Origin: Nocardia sp.
Lineage (GTDB): Bacteria > Actinomycetota > Actinomycetes > Mycobacteriales > Mycobacteriaceae
Direction of reading: 5' to 3'
Assembly (NCBI GenBank): GCA_013361595.1
Contig: JABFXT010000158.1
Span: 1-9,080 of the forward strand
Length of the DNA: 9,080 nt
In this document: one piece after another, positions 1 to 5,409 of the stretch
How the letters are laid out: every line of letters starts with the position of its first letter
Numbering within the stretch: position 1 is the first letter of the stretch
Notes under the pieces: generated by a model
Databases searched by the model: none
Told to the model about the DNA's origin: nothing
What the model saw: the letters and a program-made list of their open reading frames with translations, nothing else
Program-made: the position numbers and the translations under genes

Positions 1-180
1 TAGTAGGGAGGGTGCTCTCGGAATAGGGACAGGGGCAACTCCCGGCGCCCGGGCGTTGTTGCTGGCGTGCACGAGAACAGCGAGGTATGAGAGTTGCGGC
101 GAGAGGATTCGGCCGAGGACCGATGAGCCCGGAACCGGCCCGTTCGACAGCACAGGCGCCCGGGAGCGACGATCACAACC

Positions 181-660
181 ATGGCAGGTAAAACGCACCG
201 CTACGAATGTCGCACCGATTGGACCGGGGCAGGTGAGCGAGGAACGGTGGATTACCGCTCCTACGACCGCGCCCACGTCTCCCGCGTACCCGGTCGCCCC
301 GACCTGCCGGGTTCCGCGGACCCGGCTTTCCGTGGCGACCCGACTCGCTGGAATCCGGAACTGCTGCTCCTGGCATCGCTGAGCCAATGTCATCTGCTGT
401 GGTACCTGCATCTGTGCGCGGTCGGTGGGGTCACGGTTCTGGAATACCGCGACGACGCGGTGGCCACCATGACCGAGGACAGCGACGGTGGTGGGCGGTT
501 CACCGCGGCCGAACTGCGCCCGGTGGTCACGGTCGCGTCCGCGGAGATGGTGGACCGGGCCCGCGAGTTACACGGTGTGGCCCACACCAGATGTTTCATC
601 GCGGCCTCGGTGAACTTTCCGGTCACCCATTCGCCGCGGATCGAGGTCGCCGCGGGTTGA
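181..660 (+). CDS. OsmC/Ohr-family thiol peroxidase-like protein
   Basis: 159 aa, a normal length for the OsmC family. These cytoplasmic proteins reduce organic hydroperoxides with a pair of redox cysteines. What is seen: the stretch FRGDPTRWNPELLLLASLSQC (residues 50-70) places the likely peroxidatic Cys70 at the start of the long central helix, after the Arg- and Glu-containing NPE segment. The second cysteine, Cys138, lies in CFIAASVNFPV. The spacing of about 68 residues matches the family's catalytic pair. The closest subgroup I recall is the actinobacterial 'OsmC family protein' with the SQCHLLWYLHLCA motif. The start at 181 gives a typical N-terminus (YECRTDWTGAG). There is no good Shine-Dalgarno: GGGAG lies 14 bases upstream, and GACGAT, a poor -10, lies 7 bases upstream. 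The gene is monocistronic and converges on the SRPBCC gene. Its substrate cannot be told from sequence. Confidence 0.88.
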   Translation: MAGKTHRYECRTDWTGAGERGTVDYRSYDRAHVSRVPGRPDLPGSADPAFRGDPTRWNPELLLLASLSQCHLLWYLHLCAVGGVTVLEYRDDAVATMTEDSDGGGRFTAAELRPVVTVASAEMVDRARELHGVAHTRCFIAASVNFPVTHSPRIEVAAG

Positions 661-676
661 GCCGGCTCAACCCGCG
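651..676. terminator. 26-bp perfect palindrome, shared bidirectional terminator
   Basis: The arm CGCGGGTTGAGCC (651-663) is followed directly by its exact reverse complement GGCTCAACCCGCG (664-676). It contains the TGA stop of the OsmC gene (658-660) and, on the other strand, the TGA of the SRPBCC gene (667-669), so both genes end with the same codons GCG GGT TGA (Ala-Gly-stop). In RNA from either side it would form a very GC-rich hairpin, with the central bases as the loop. There is no U-tract, which is common for actinobacterial terminators. The termination role is inferred; the palindrome is seen directly. Confidence 0.75.
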
Positions 677-1059
677 CCCAGGGCCGCGTCGATCCGGTCC
701 ATCACCTGTTGCCAATACGCCCGCTGCTGTTCGCGCTGGCCGGGGCTCGACATCCGCTCTTGATGGAAACGCAGCCGGGTACGATCGCCGGTGGCGGCAG
801 TGAGTGCGACCTGCACGGTGGTGGGACCGTAGGTGAGGCGGATCCGGTCGCCGGGACGGTAGCTGCGGATCTCGCCGGTCACCCCGGTATCGGTGCGATA
901 CGGGGCCCCGGGCTCGGGTGCTGGCTCGGCACCCGAGCCGAGCCAGCAGGCCAGGCCCGCGGGGCCGGTGAGATAGTCCCAGACGACATCCGGCGGGTGC
1001 GGCAGGGTACGGGATACGCCGATCTGCCATCCCGCGTCGGCGGTGAGTCCAGTGGGCAT
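667..1059 (-). CDS. SRPBCC / AHSA1-like (START-fold) domain protein
   Basis: 130 aa, a single SRPBCC (Bet v1-like, 'activator of Hsp90 ATPase homolog 1-like') domain of ordinary length. These small helix-grip proteins have a hydrophobic cavity that binds lipophilic ligands. Bacterial members are often co-transcribed with a regulator. Diagnostic features are the N-terminal SRTLPHPPDVVWDYLT segment (residues 17-31), then LACWLG (36-41), alternating beta strands (RIRLTYGPTTVQVALTA) and a long C-terminal helix (REQQRAYWQQVMDRIDAAL, 109-127). The start at 1059 is preferred because AAAGGA lies 8 bases upstream. An in-frame ATG at 1068 would overlap the stop of the upstream CGNR gene as ATGA, but it sits directly against the ribosome site. 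It follows the regulator with a 5-base gap and should be translated from the same mRNA. Ligand unknown. Confidence 0.85.
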   Translation of the reverse strand: MPTGLTADAGWQIGVSRTLPHPPDVVWDYLTGPAGLACWLGSGAEPAPEPGAPYRTDTGVTGEIRSYRPGDRIRLTYGPTTVQVALTAATGDRTRLRFHQERMSSPGQREQQRAYWQQVMDRIDAALGAG

Positions 1060-1064
1060 GATGG

Positions 1065-1652
1065 TCATCCTTTCTCGGGGTGGCGCGCGCGGTGCGTGCG
1101 CACTTTGTCGCGGTTGCCGCAGTGCTCCATCGAGCACCACCGGCGGCGGCCGGGACGCGAGGTGTCGACGTAGATCAGTTGGCAGTCCGCGGCCGCGCAG
1201 GTGCGGATACGGTGGGCGTAGTGGACGGTGAGCAGGTCGATCGCGTCCCGGGCCACCGTCGACAGCAGTTCGGTGCCGGACCCCGGGGACCAGGTGCGGG
1301 CCCCTGATCGAGTGAGGCCGGGGATCAGGGGCGGGGCGGCGGCGAATTCGTTCAGCAGGTCGAGATCGCCGGCGCTCGGTGATTCCGTGCGGGCGCGGGC
1401 GTGGGCGATTTCGAAGAGGGTGTCGCGGAGACGCCGGGTGGCGGTGACCTCGGCGCCGGTGACGGTGAGTTCGGGTGTCGGGGTGAGCCTGCAGCGGCCG
1501 GCCCAGGCGATCAGATCGTCGGGGGTGTGCAGTACTTCGTAGACCCGGTACGGGCCGGGGCCTCCGGTGGGGAGCAGTTCCAGGCACAGTGCGCCGGGGT
1601 CGAAGTGGTAGGCGACGCCGGCGCGGGAGCGCAGTATCAGGCCGGAGGGCAT
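1065..1652 (-). CDS. CGNR zinc-finger (ABATE-domain) putative transcription regulator
   Basis: 195 aa. The C-terminal 45 residues form the CGNR zinc finger: CAAADC (ligands Cys152 and Cys157), then RRWCSMEHCGNRDKVRTHRAR (residues 170-190, ligands Cys173 and Cys178, signature CGNR at 178-181), ending in a basic tail suited to DNA contact. The N-terminal part (about 1-130) fits the ABATE/DUF1470 domain that precedes this finger and is thought to sense a ligand or stress. Proteins of this build are presumed transcription factors; few have been tested. It is the first gene of an operon with the SRPBCC gene, which starts 5 bases after its stop (or overlaps by ATGA). It appears leaderless: TAAAGT lies 6 bases before the ATG. 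An inverted repeat covers the start codon, so repression by its own product is plausible but inferred. Confidence 0.87.
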   Translation of the reverse strand: MPSGLILRSRAGVAYHFDPGALCLELLPTGGPGPYRVYEVLHTPDDLIAWAGRCRLTPTPELTVTGAEVTATRRLRDTLFEIAHARARTESPSAGDLDLLNEFAAAPPLIPGLTRSGARTWSPGSGTELLSTVARDAIDLLTVHYAHRIRTCAAADCQLIYVDTSRPGRRRWCSMEHCGNRDKVRTHRARHPEKG

Positions 1653-1677
1653 GTAACTACTTTAACCGGTTACATGC
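1649..1677. promoter_or_regulatory. Inverted-repeat operator over a leaderless promoter of the CGNR gene
   Basis: Arms GCATGTAAC (1649-1657) and GTTACATGC (1669-1677) are exact reverse complements around an 11-base spacer. Nested inside is a second perfect palindrome, TAACCGGTTA (1663-1672). On the minus strand TAAAGT (1664-1659) is a good TANNNT -10 box, with AGTTAC between it and the ATG at 1652, so transcription would begin at or near the start codon. No clear -35 was found. A protein bound here would block RNA polymerase. Operator function is inferred. Confidence 0.6.
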
Positions 1678-1724
1678 GGCCCGGACGAGGTGAACTCCCA
1701 TTTCCGGGAAGAATCCGATATCGC

Positions 1725-1741
1725 CGGCGGGTCTCCCGCCG
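1725..1741 (-). terminator. Candidate hairpin terminator after the 179-aa gene
   Basis: Perfect 7-bp stem CGGCGGG / CCCGCCG (1725-1731 and 1735-1741) with a TCT loop. It lies 20 bases past the minus-strand stop at 1762 and upstream of the CGNR promoter. It has no U-tract. GC-rich stems of this kind often end transcripts in actinobacteria; the role is inferred. Confidence 0.45.
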
Positions 1742-1761
1742 CGACCGGATACACCGGCGTG

Positions 1762-2301
1762 CTACCAGACCAGAGTGAAGTCCGGGATACGTACCCGGCC
1801 GAAGAACCGCTTCGCGATATCGCTGCCGTCGCAGTTGTAGCCGTTCATGATGTCGGCCAGTTCGGTCGCCAGCTCCTGCAACTGCGGGCTGACACATTCG
1901 ATACCGTCGTCGAGCACCCAGCCCCATTCCCGCGGCACATTGTCGATGGTGATATCGATACATCCGTGGTGTGGCAGATCGACGGTGATCTCGATCTGGA
2001 CCGGTGCGTCACCGAGCGGATCCCGGATCGCCGGCTCGCCCAGCCGGGTCTGCGGGGCGAACATGATGCGGCCGAGCGCGATATCGGCGCGGATCATCTC
2101 GGCGACCGACCGCAGATCCGCATGTTTACCGACGCGATGATGGCGATTTCCGTACGTCCGGTCACCGGTCGCCGAATAGCCGGACCGGTCCAGCATCCGG
2201 TCCAGCATGCGCTGCGCGGTCGCGCGCTCGTCGGCACCGGTGTTGGGGTGCTCGATGAGCGCACGCAGGCGCATGATCCGATGGCTCGTAATGATCGCCA
2301 T
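1762..2301 (-). CDS. Uncharacterised 179-aa soluble protein
   Basis: I do not recognise this family. The protein has no signal peptide and no membrane helix. Its N-terminal 40 residues are helical and charged (RLRALIEHPNTGADERATAQRMLDRML) and loosely resemble the N-terminal helical hairpin of DUF2786 proteins; this is a weak impression only. A linker rich in His, Arg and Gly follows (about 41-60). The rest alternates beta strands (VQIEITVDLPHHGCIDITIDNVP, 101-123) and an amphipathic helix (LQELATELADIMNGY), ending in DFTLVW. The codon use is genuine high-GC coding, and the frame is intact over the full length. There is no Shine-Dalgarno upstream of 2301. TACCCT 7 bases before the ATG would suit a leaderless start, and it lies inside a strong hairpin. 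It is the same strand as the HdeD-like gene, 38 bases downstream of it. A link to replication or metal stress would be guesswork. Confidence 0.72.
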   Translation of the reverse strand: MAIITSHRIMRLRALIEHPNTGADERATAQRMLDRMLDRSGYSATGDRTYGNRHHRVGKHADLRSVAEMIRADIALGRIMFAPQTRLGEPAIRDPLGDAPVQIEITVDLPHHGCIDITIDNVPREWGWVLDDGIECVSPQLQELATELADIMNGYNCDGSDIAKRFFGRVRIPDFTLVW

Positions 2302-2305
2302 ACCT

Positions 2306-2333
2306 GGAAGGGTATCGAAATCGATGCCCTTCC
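2306..2333 (-). promoter_or_regulatory. Near-perfect inverted repeat between the HdeD-like gene and the 179-aa gene
   Basis: Arm GGAAGGGTATCGA (2306-2318), spacer AA, arm TCGATGCCCTTCC (2321-2333): 13 bp with a single G·T wobble. On the minus strand it begins 6 bases after the HdeD-like stop and ends 4 bases before the next ATG, and it covers the candidate -10 TACCCT (2314-2309). It could terminate the HdeD-like transcript, act as an operator for the 179-aa gene, or both. The sequence does not decide between these. Confidence 0.55.
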
Positions 2334-2339
2334 GGCGGG

Positions 2340-2984
2340 TCAGTCGCGGGTGCGTCCCCCGGAACCTCCCGCGCTCGCGATCACCGTCGTCAGATGCTCA
2401 TCCGGAGTCAGCGCGACCCCCGCGCCCCGGACGGCGGCCGGTGAACGGACAGCCGTCCAGATCTCCAGCACCCCGAACAGCGTGATACAGCAACCCGCGA
2501 CGAGAGCCAGGGTCTCGATATCGTCGAACGGCGCGATCGCGATCACCAGTCCGGCCGTGAGGGTCAGCAGACCGAACACTTCCTGTTTCCCGCTGCCGGT
2601 CACCTCGTCGTCGTCCCACACCCCCGCCACCGCGTGCGCGATACCCCGCACCGACCACGCCAATCCCAGCCACATCGCCAGCAGCAGGGTCCAATCCCCC
2701 GCCCGGAAGCACAATGCCGCGGTCAGTAGCGAAACCAGTGCGGCCAGTAGCAGCAGCGCCCGCGGGAACCGGCCCAGCCGGCTCCCGAACGCCACCGCCG
2801 CCAGAGTCACCGCGCTGCACAGCAACGAGAACATGAACAGATTGCCGACCGTACTCAGCGATTTGTCCGGCCAGATCACTGTCGCCACCCCGATCACCAC
2901 CGAACAGACCCCCATCGCCAGCACCGTCTGGCGGACACCGCGGCCGAACACCGGAGCAGCGTCCGCTTCCTCGTAGGTCGGCAT
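2340..2984 (-). CDS. HdeD-family (DUF308) integral membrane protein
   Basis: 214 aa with six predicted membrane helices, near residues 20-38, 43-65, 74-93, 98-121, 135-151 and 157-178. That is the layout of HdeD/DUF308 proteins, built from a repeated pair of helices. Family-like features are the Gly-, Ala- and Leu-rich helices (VLAMGVCSVVIGVATVIWP, LLLLAALVSLLTAALCF), the short loop after the fourth helix with acidic residues (WDDDEVTGSGKQEV), and the terminal helix FGVLEIWTAVR. The E. coli member is linked to acid resistance, but its biochemical role is unknown, and most homologs are uncharacterised. The start at 2984 is chosen because the frame upstream has no coding character and a promoter sits there: TATCAT 6 bases before the ATG, with TTGGGC 18 bases further up. 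It is probably leaderless. It is divergent from the TerC gene; the two membrane proteins may share regulation, but this is not shown. Confidence 0.82.
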   Translation of the reverse strand: MPTYEEADAAPVFGRGVRQTVLAMGVCSVVIGVATVIWPDKSLSTVGNLFMFSLLCSAVTLAAVAFGSRLGRFPRALLLLAALVSLLTAALCFRAGDWTLLLAMWLGLAWSVRGIAHAVAGVWDDDEVTGSGKQEVFGLLTLTAGLVIAIAPFDDIETLALVAGCCITLFGVLEIWTAVRSPAAVRGAGVALTPDEHLTTVIASAGGSGGRTRD

Positions 2985-2990
2985 AGCAGA

Positions 2991-3020
2991 ATGATATGGG
3001 TCCGCGCCCGTATTGCCCAA
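2991..3020 (-). promoter_or_regulatory. Promoter of the HdeD-like gene
   Basis: Minus-strand -35 TTGGGC (3020-3015), an 18-base spacer and -10 TATCAT (2996-2991), followed by six bases (TCTGCT) and then the ATG at 2984. The distance from -10 to start codon fits a leaderless transcript, and there is no Shine-Dalgarno. The best-formed promoter in this window. Confidence 0.55.
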
Positions 3021-3214
3021 CGGTTGCCGCGAGTGTCCCGCCATCGCTCGACGCCGTGGCCGCCCGCCCCGGCCTACCATCTTCGATTCACGTTCAGGGA
3101 CACAGCCCGGAGTAACCCCCGCGGCGCGACGACCCCTCGACACCACCTGCGCAAACCCGGCAGCGGCCGGAACCGGGGCTACAGTCGCCCCAGTCCCGCA
3201 CACACGCACCGGGC

Positions 3215-3227
3215 AGGAGGCGACGTG
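3215..3227 (+). promoter_or_regulatory. Ribosome-binding site and GTG start of the TerC gene
   Basis: AGGAGG (3215-3220), four bases (CGAC), then GTG. This is the strongest Shine-Dalgarno in the window. It sets the start here and excludes the 78 extra residues of the longer open frame that begins at 2991. Further up, TACAGT (3180-3185) matches TANNNT and sits in the loop of a GGGGC/GCCCC stem, so it is a possible -10, but no -35 accompanies it. Confidence 0.7.
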
Positions 3228-4442
3228 ACCGTTCCCGCACTGGCCTGGGTATGCGCACTCGCACTGATCGCCGCGCTGCTGCTGTTCGATTTCTACTTCC
3301 ATGTCCGCAGCGCGCACACACCGTCGCTGACCGAGGCCGCGGTCTGGTCTGCCGCCTATGTCGGTATCGCCGTGGCGTTCGGATTCGGGGTGTGGATACT
3401 CGGCGGGACGACGATGGGGGTCGAATACTTCGCCGGCTACATCACCGAAAAAGCCCTGTCGGTGGACAACCTGTTCGTCTTCCTGATCATCTTGACCACC
3501 TTCCGGGTCCCGAGTGCGGCCCAGCAGAAAGTGCTGCTGGTCGGGATCGTGTTCTCCCTGGTGGTACGCACCGGATTCATCTTCGTCGGCGCCACCCTCA
3601 TCAACCGGTTCGCGTGGGTGTTCTACGTGTTCGGAGCGGCGCTGCTGATCACCGCCGGGAACATGCTGAAACCGGAGAGCGAGGACAGCCATTCCGGCGA
3701 TACGTTCGTCCTGCGCCTGGCCCGCCGGTTCCTGCGCACCACCGACACCTACGACGGCGACAAACTCGTCACCGTGGTCGACGGCCGCCGCCGGCTGACG
3801 CCGATGCTGCTGGCCATGGTCGCCATCGGCGGCACCGACGTACTGTTCGCGCTGGATTCGATCCCCGCCATTTTCGGGCTCACCCAGAACGTCTTTCTCG
3901 TCTTCACCGCGACCGCGTTCTCCCTGCTCGGCCTGCGCCAATTGTTCTTCCTGCTGGAAGGGCTGCTGGATCGATTGATCTATCTGGGTTTCGGACTGGC
4001 CGCGATCCTGGCCTTCATCGGGGTGAAACTCGTTCTGCACGCCCTGCACGAGAACAATGTGCCGTTCATCAACCACGGGGACCCGGTACCGGTGACCGAG
4101 ATATCCACCGCCGCATCGCTGGCGGTGATCGTGGTGGTACTGCTGGTGACGGTCGCCGCGTCCCTGCTCAGCCCGGCGGGACGCGCCCAGACCGCGGTGG
4201 CCAATGCCCGCAGGCACGCGACCCGCTATCTCGATCTCGGCTACGAGGCCGATCAGGCACTGCGCGAACGCACCTACACGGAGATGACCGCCGAGGAGGA
4301 CACGATCGCCGCGTTGCCGCGGAAGTACACGCGGCGGATCCGGGAGGGCGAAACCGAACTGATGGCGCTGCTGGAACGAGCCCATCTCGTGCACGCGGAC
4401 CGGATCACGCGGATGGAAGCCGGTCTGCCGCTGCGCATGTGA
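3225..4442 (+). CDS. TerC/Alx-family integral membrane metal transporter
   Basis: 405 aa. TerC/Alx proteins are multi-helix inner-membrane proteins. E. coli Alx and Bacillus homologs export Mn2+, and the name comes from the tellurite-resistance cluster. Both family signatures are intact, each with acidic residues of the presumed transport site: EKALSVDNLFVF (residues 75-86, Glu75 and Asp81) and GGTDVLFALDSIPAIFG (202-218, Asp205 and Asp211). Hydrophobic segments lie near 8-24, 40-60, 82-92, 103-125, 130-147, 193-217, 222-245, 251-272 and 295-315. After about residue 320 there is a soluble, charged tail of about 85 residues (YTEMTAEEDTIAALPRKYTRRIREGE and on) that makes the protein longer than E. 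coli Alx (about 320 aa). Such tails occur in actinobacterial members. The GTG start at 3225 is fixed by AGGAGG (3215-3220) just upstream. The metal is inferred from the family, not visible here. Confidence 0.9.
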   Translation: MTVPALAWVCALALIAALLLFDFYFHVRSAHTPSLTEAAVWSAAYVGIAVAFGFGVWILGGTTMGVEYFAGYITEKALSVDNLFVFLIILTTFRVPSAAQQKVLLVGIVFSLVVRTGFIFVGATLINRFAWVFYVFGAALLITAGNMLKPESEDSHSGDTFVLRLARRFLRTTDTYDGDKLVTVVDGRRRLTPMLLAMVAIGGTDVLFALDSIPAIFGLTQNVFLVFTATAFSLLGLRQLFFLLEGLLDRLIYLGFGLAAILAFIGVKLVLHALHENNVPFINHGDPVPVTEISTAASLAVIVVVLLVTVAASLLSPAGRAQTAVANARRHATRYLDLGYEADQALRERTYTEMTAEEDTIAALPRKYTRRIREGETELMALLERAHLVHADRITRMEAGLPLRM

Positions 4443-4451
4443 AAAGCGGGC

Positions 4452-4495
4452 AGCGAAAAGTTAACGTGGTCACAATTTTTCGCTAACACGTTAAC
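4452..4495. repeat. Overlapping inverted repeats between the TerC and secreted-protein genes
   Basis: Two perfect inverted repeats overlap. AGCGAAAA (4452-4459) pairs with TTTTCGCT (4477-4484). GTTAACGTG (4460-4468) pairs with CACGTTAAC (4487-4495). The two hairpins cannot both form fully in one RNA. They begin ten bases after the TerC stop. This is the most AT-rich patch of the area, with a T5 run at 4476-4480 and TAAC motifs at 4462-4465, 4484-4487 and 4492-4495. Possible roles are a terminator for the TerC gene, an operator for the gene at 4656, or an attenuator-like switch. None is proven. Confidence 0.5.
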
Positions 4496-4655
4496 GAAAC
4501 GGACACGCTGCGGGTAGCGACCGGGAAACACTGCTCGCCCACGATCGTCTGGCGGCGCGTATGCCGGTACGGGCCCACCGAGCACACCCACTGGATGAGA
4601 CCTGCGCAGCGGGTGGCTCGATGTCCATTTGCTGCAAGACAAAGGCTGTAGACAG

Positions 4656-5336
4656 ATGCAAACTCGCCGGTACATCGCCGCTTCCCTGCTCGCCGTCGCC
4701 GCTCTCGGCGCCACCTCCGCCACCTCCTACGCCGCGCCGGCTCCCACCGCGCCCGACAACGGTTCCACCCTGCAGACCGACATCATGCCGGGAATCCACT
4801 ACACCGCGAGCATCGTCGACAGCTCGGTCGTGCTGCGCACCCAGGGCGGATCGCTCACCGTGCAGGGCAGCCAATTCCAGGTCCTCGACGATCAGGGCCG
4901 CCTCGTCGCCGGTCTGCCCCTCACCTACCTCAAAGACGGTAAGGAATGGCCGATCGCGGCCCAGGTCGACGGGAACACCGCCACGTTCACCCCGAGTACC
5001 GATCCGGCACAGGCCCGCCCGGCGGCCATGTTGCAGCCGGTCGGTGCCGAGGACTTCGACAGTGCCCTGAGCATGGCCGCCACCCAGTTCGGCCTGGCCA
5101 CCGGTATCGGCACCCTGCTGGGCAGCCTCATCGGCGGAGCGCTCGGCTGTGTCGCCGGCGCGGTGATCGGTGCCCCGCTGGTGGTTCCGACCTTCTTCGT
5201 CGGGCCGATCGGGTTGTGTATCACCGGGGCCGCGGCCGGGGTCACCCTCGGTGTCGCCGCGGGTGTGGTCCTGATCGGGGTGCCGGTCGGGATCGCCGCG
5301 GCGCTGCAGTTCTACGACACGGTGTACGTGAAATAA
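4656..5336 (+). CDS. Small secreted protein with beta-rich N-domain and Gly/Ala-rich hydrophobic C-terminus
   Basis: 226 aa. A Sec signal peptide is clear: basic MQTRR, a hydrophobic core (IAASLLAVAALGA), and a likely cut after SYA (residue 26). Residues 46-115 form a beta-rich domain (IHYTASIVDSSVVLRTQGG ... FQVLDDQGRLVAGLPLTYLKDGKEWPIAAQVDG). It matches my memory of a secreted domain common in Nocardia (I recall the label DUF8020, unverified). Residues 145-218 are almost entirely Gly, Ala, Val, Ile and Leu, with Gly-x-x-x-Gly spacing and two cysteines (Cys165 and Cys188). This segment could insert in a membrane or self-associate. The start at 4656 is preferred over an ATG at 4629 because it opens the signal peptide directly and has AAAGG 10 bases upstream. 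Function unknown; the location is the cell envelope or outside the cell. Confidence 0.8.
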   Translation: MQTRRYIAASLLAVAALGATSATSYAAPAPTAPDNGSTLQTDIMPGIHYTASIVDSSVVLRTQGGSLTVQGSQFQVLDDQGRLVAGLPLTYLKDGKEWPIAAQVDGNTATFTPSTDPAQARPAAMLQPVGAEDFDSALSMAATQFGLATGIGTLLGSLIGGALGCVAGAVIGAPLVVPTFFVGPIGLCITGAAAGVTLGVAAGVVLIGVPVGIAAALQFYDTVYVK

Positions 5337-5345
5337 CGCGGCAGG

Positions 5346-5385
5346 GTGTCGGTTGCCCACCGGTTCACTGGTGGGCAACCGACAC
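5346..5385. terminator. 16-bp perfect hairpin, bidirectional terminator
   Basis: Arms GTGTCGGTTGCCCACC (5346-5361) and GGTGGGCAACCGACAC (5370-5385) are exact reverse complements around an 8-base loop (GGTTCACT). It begins 9 bases past the stop of the secreted-protein gene and ends 24 bases before the stop of the convergent cap-domain gene, so it should serve both. There is no U-tract on either side. Confidence 0.8.
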
Positions 5386-5409
5386 GGTTGCAGGACCCCG
5401 ACGACGGGT

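Noticed and set aside
46..55. CGCCCGGGCG palindrome, with GGCGCCCGGG recurring near 155-164
   Set aside because: Short all-G/C palindromes are expected by chance at this composition, and neither lies at a sensible promoter distance.
667..1587. A 306-codon minus-strand frame including the SRPBCC domain
   Set aside because: The upstream 173 codons lie in an alternate frame of the CGNR gene and are Arg/Pro/His-rich; the real start is near 1059.
1690..2976. A 428-codon open frame on the plus strand
   Set aside because: It is antisense to the 179-aa and HdeD-like genes. The translation is Ala/Thr/Pro/Ser/Arg-rich with no domain, as expected from GC-rich shadow frames.
2985..3224. A Mn2+-sensing yybP-ykoY riboswitch upstream of the TerC gene
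   Set aside because: Homologs such as E. coli alx use this riboswitch, and CCCGGAGTAAC near 3107-3117 recalls part of its conserved loop. The second conserved loop and the paired stems could not be found, so no call is made.
2340..4394. A 684-codon open frame on the minus strand
   Set aside because: Its first 470 codons lie antisense to the TerC gene and have Gln/Gly/Arg-rich composition typical of a shadow frame. Only the last 214 codons (from 2984) encode the HdeD-like protein.
3251..4486. A 411-codon plus-strand frame inside the TerC gene
   Set aside because: It is very rich in Arg, Gly, His and Pro with no motif, while the other frame contains both TerC signatures and a strong ribosome site.
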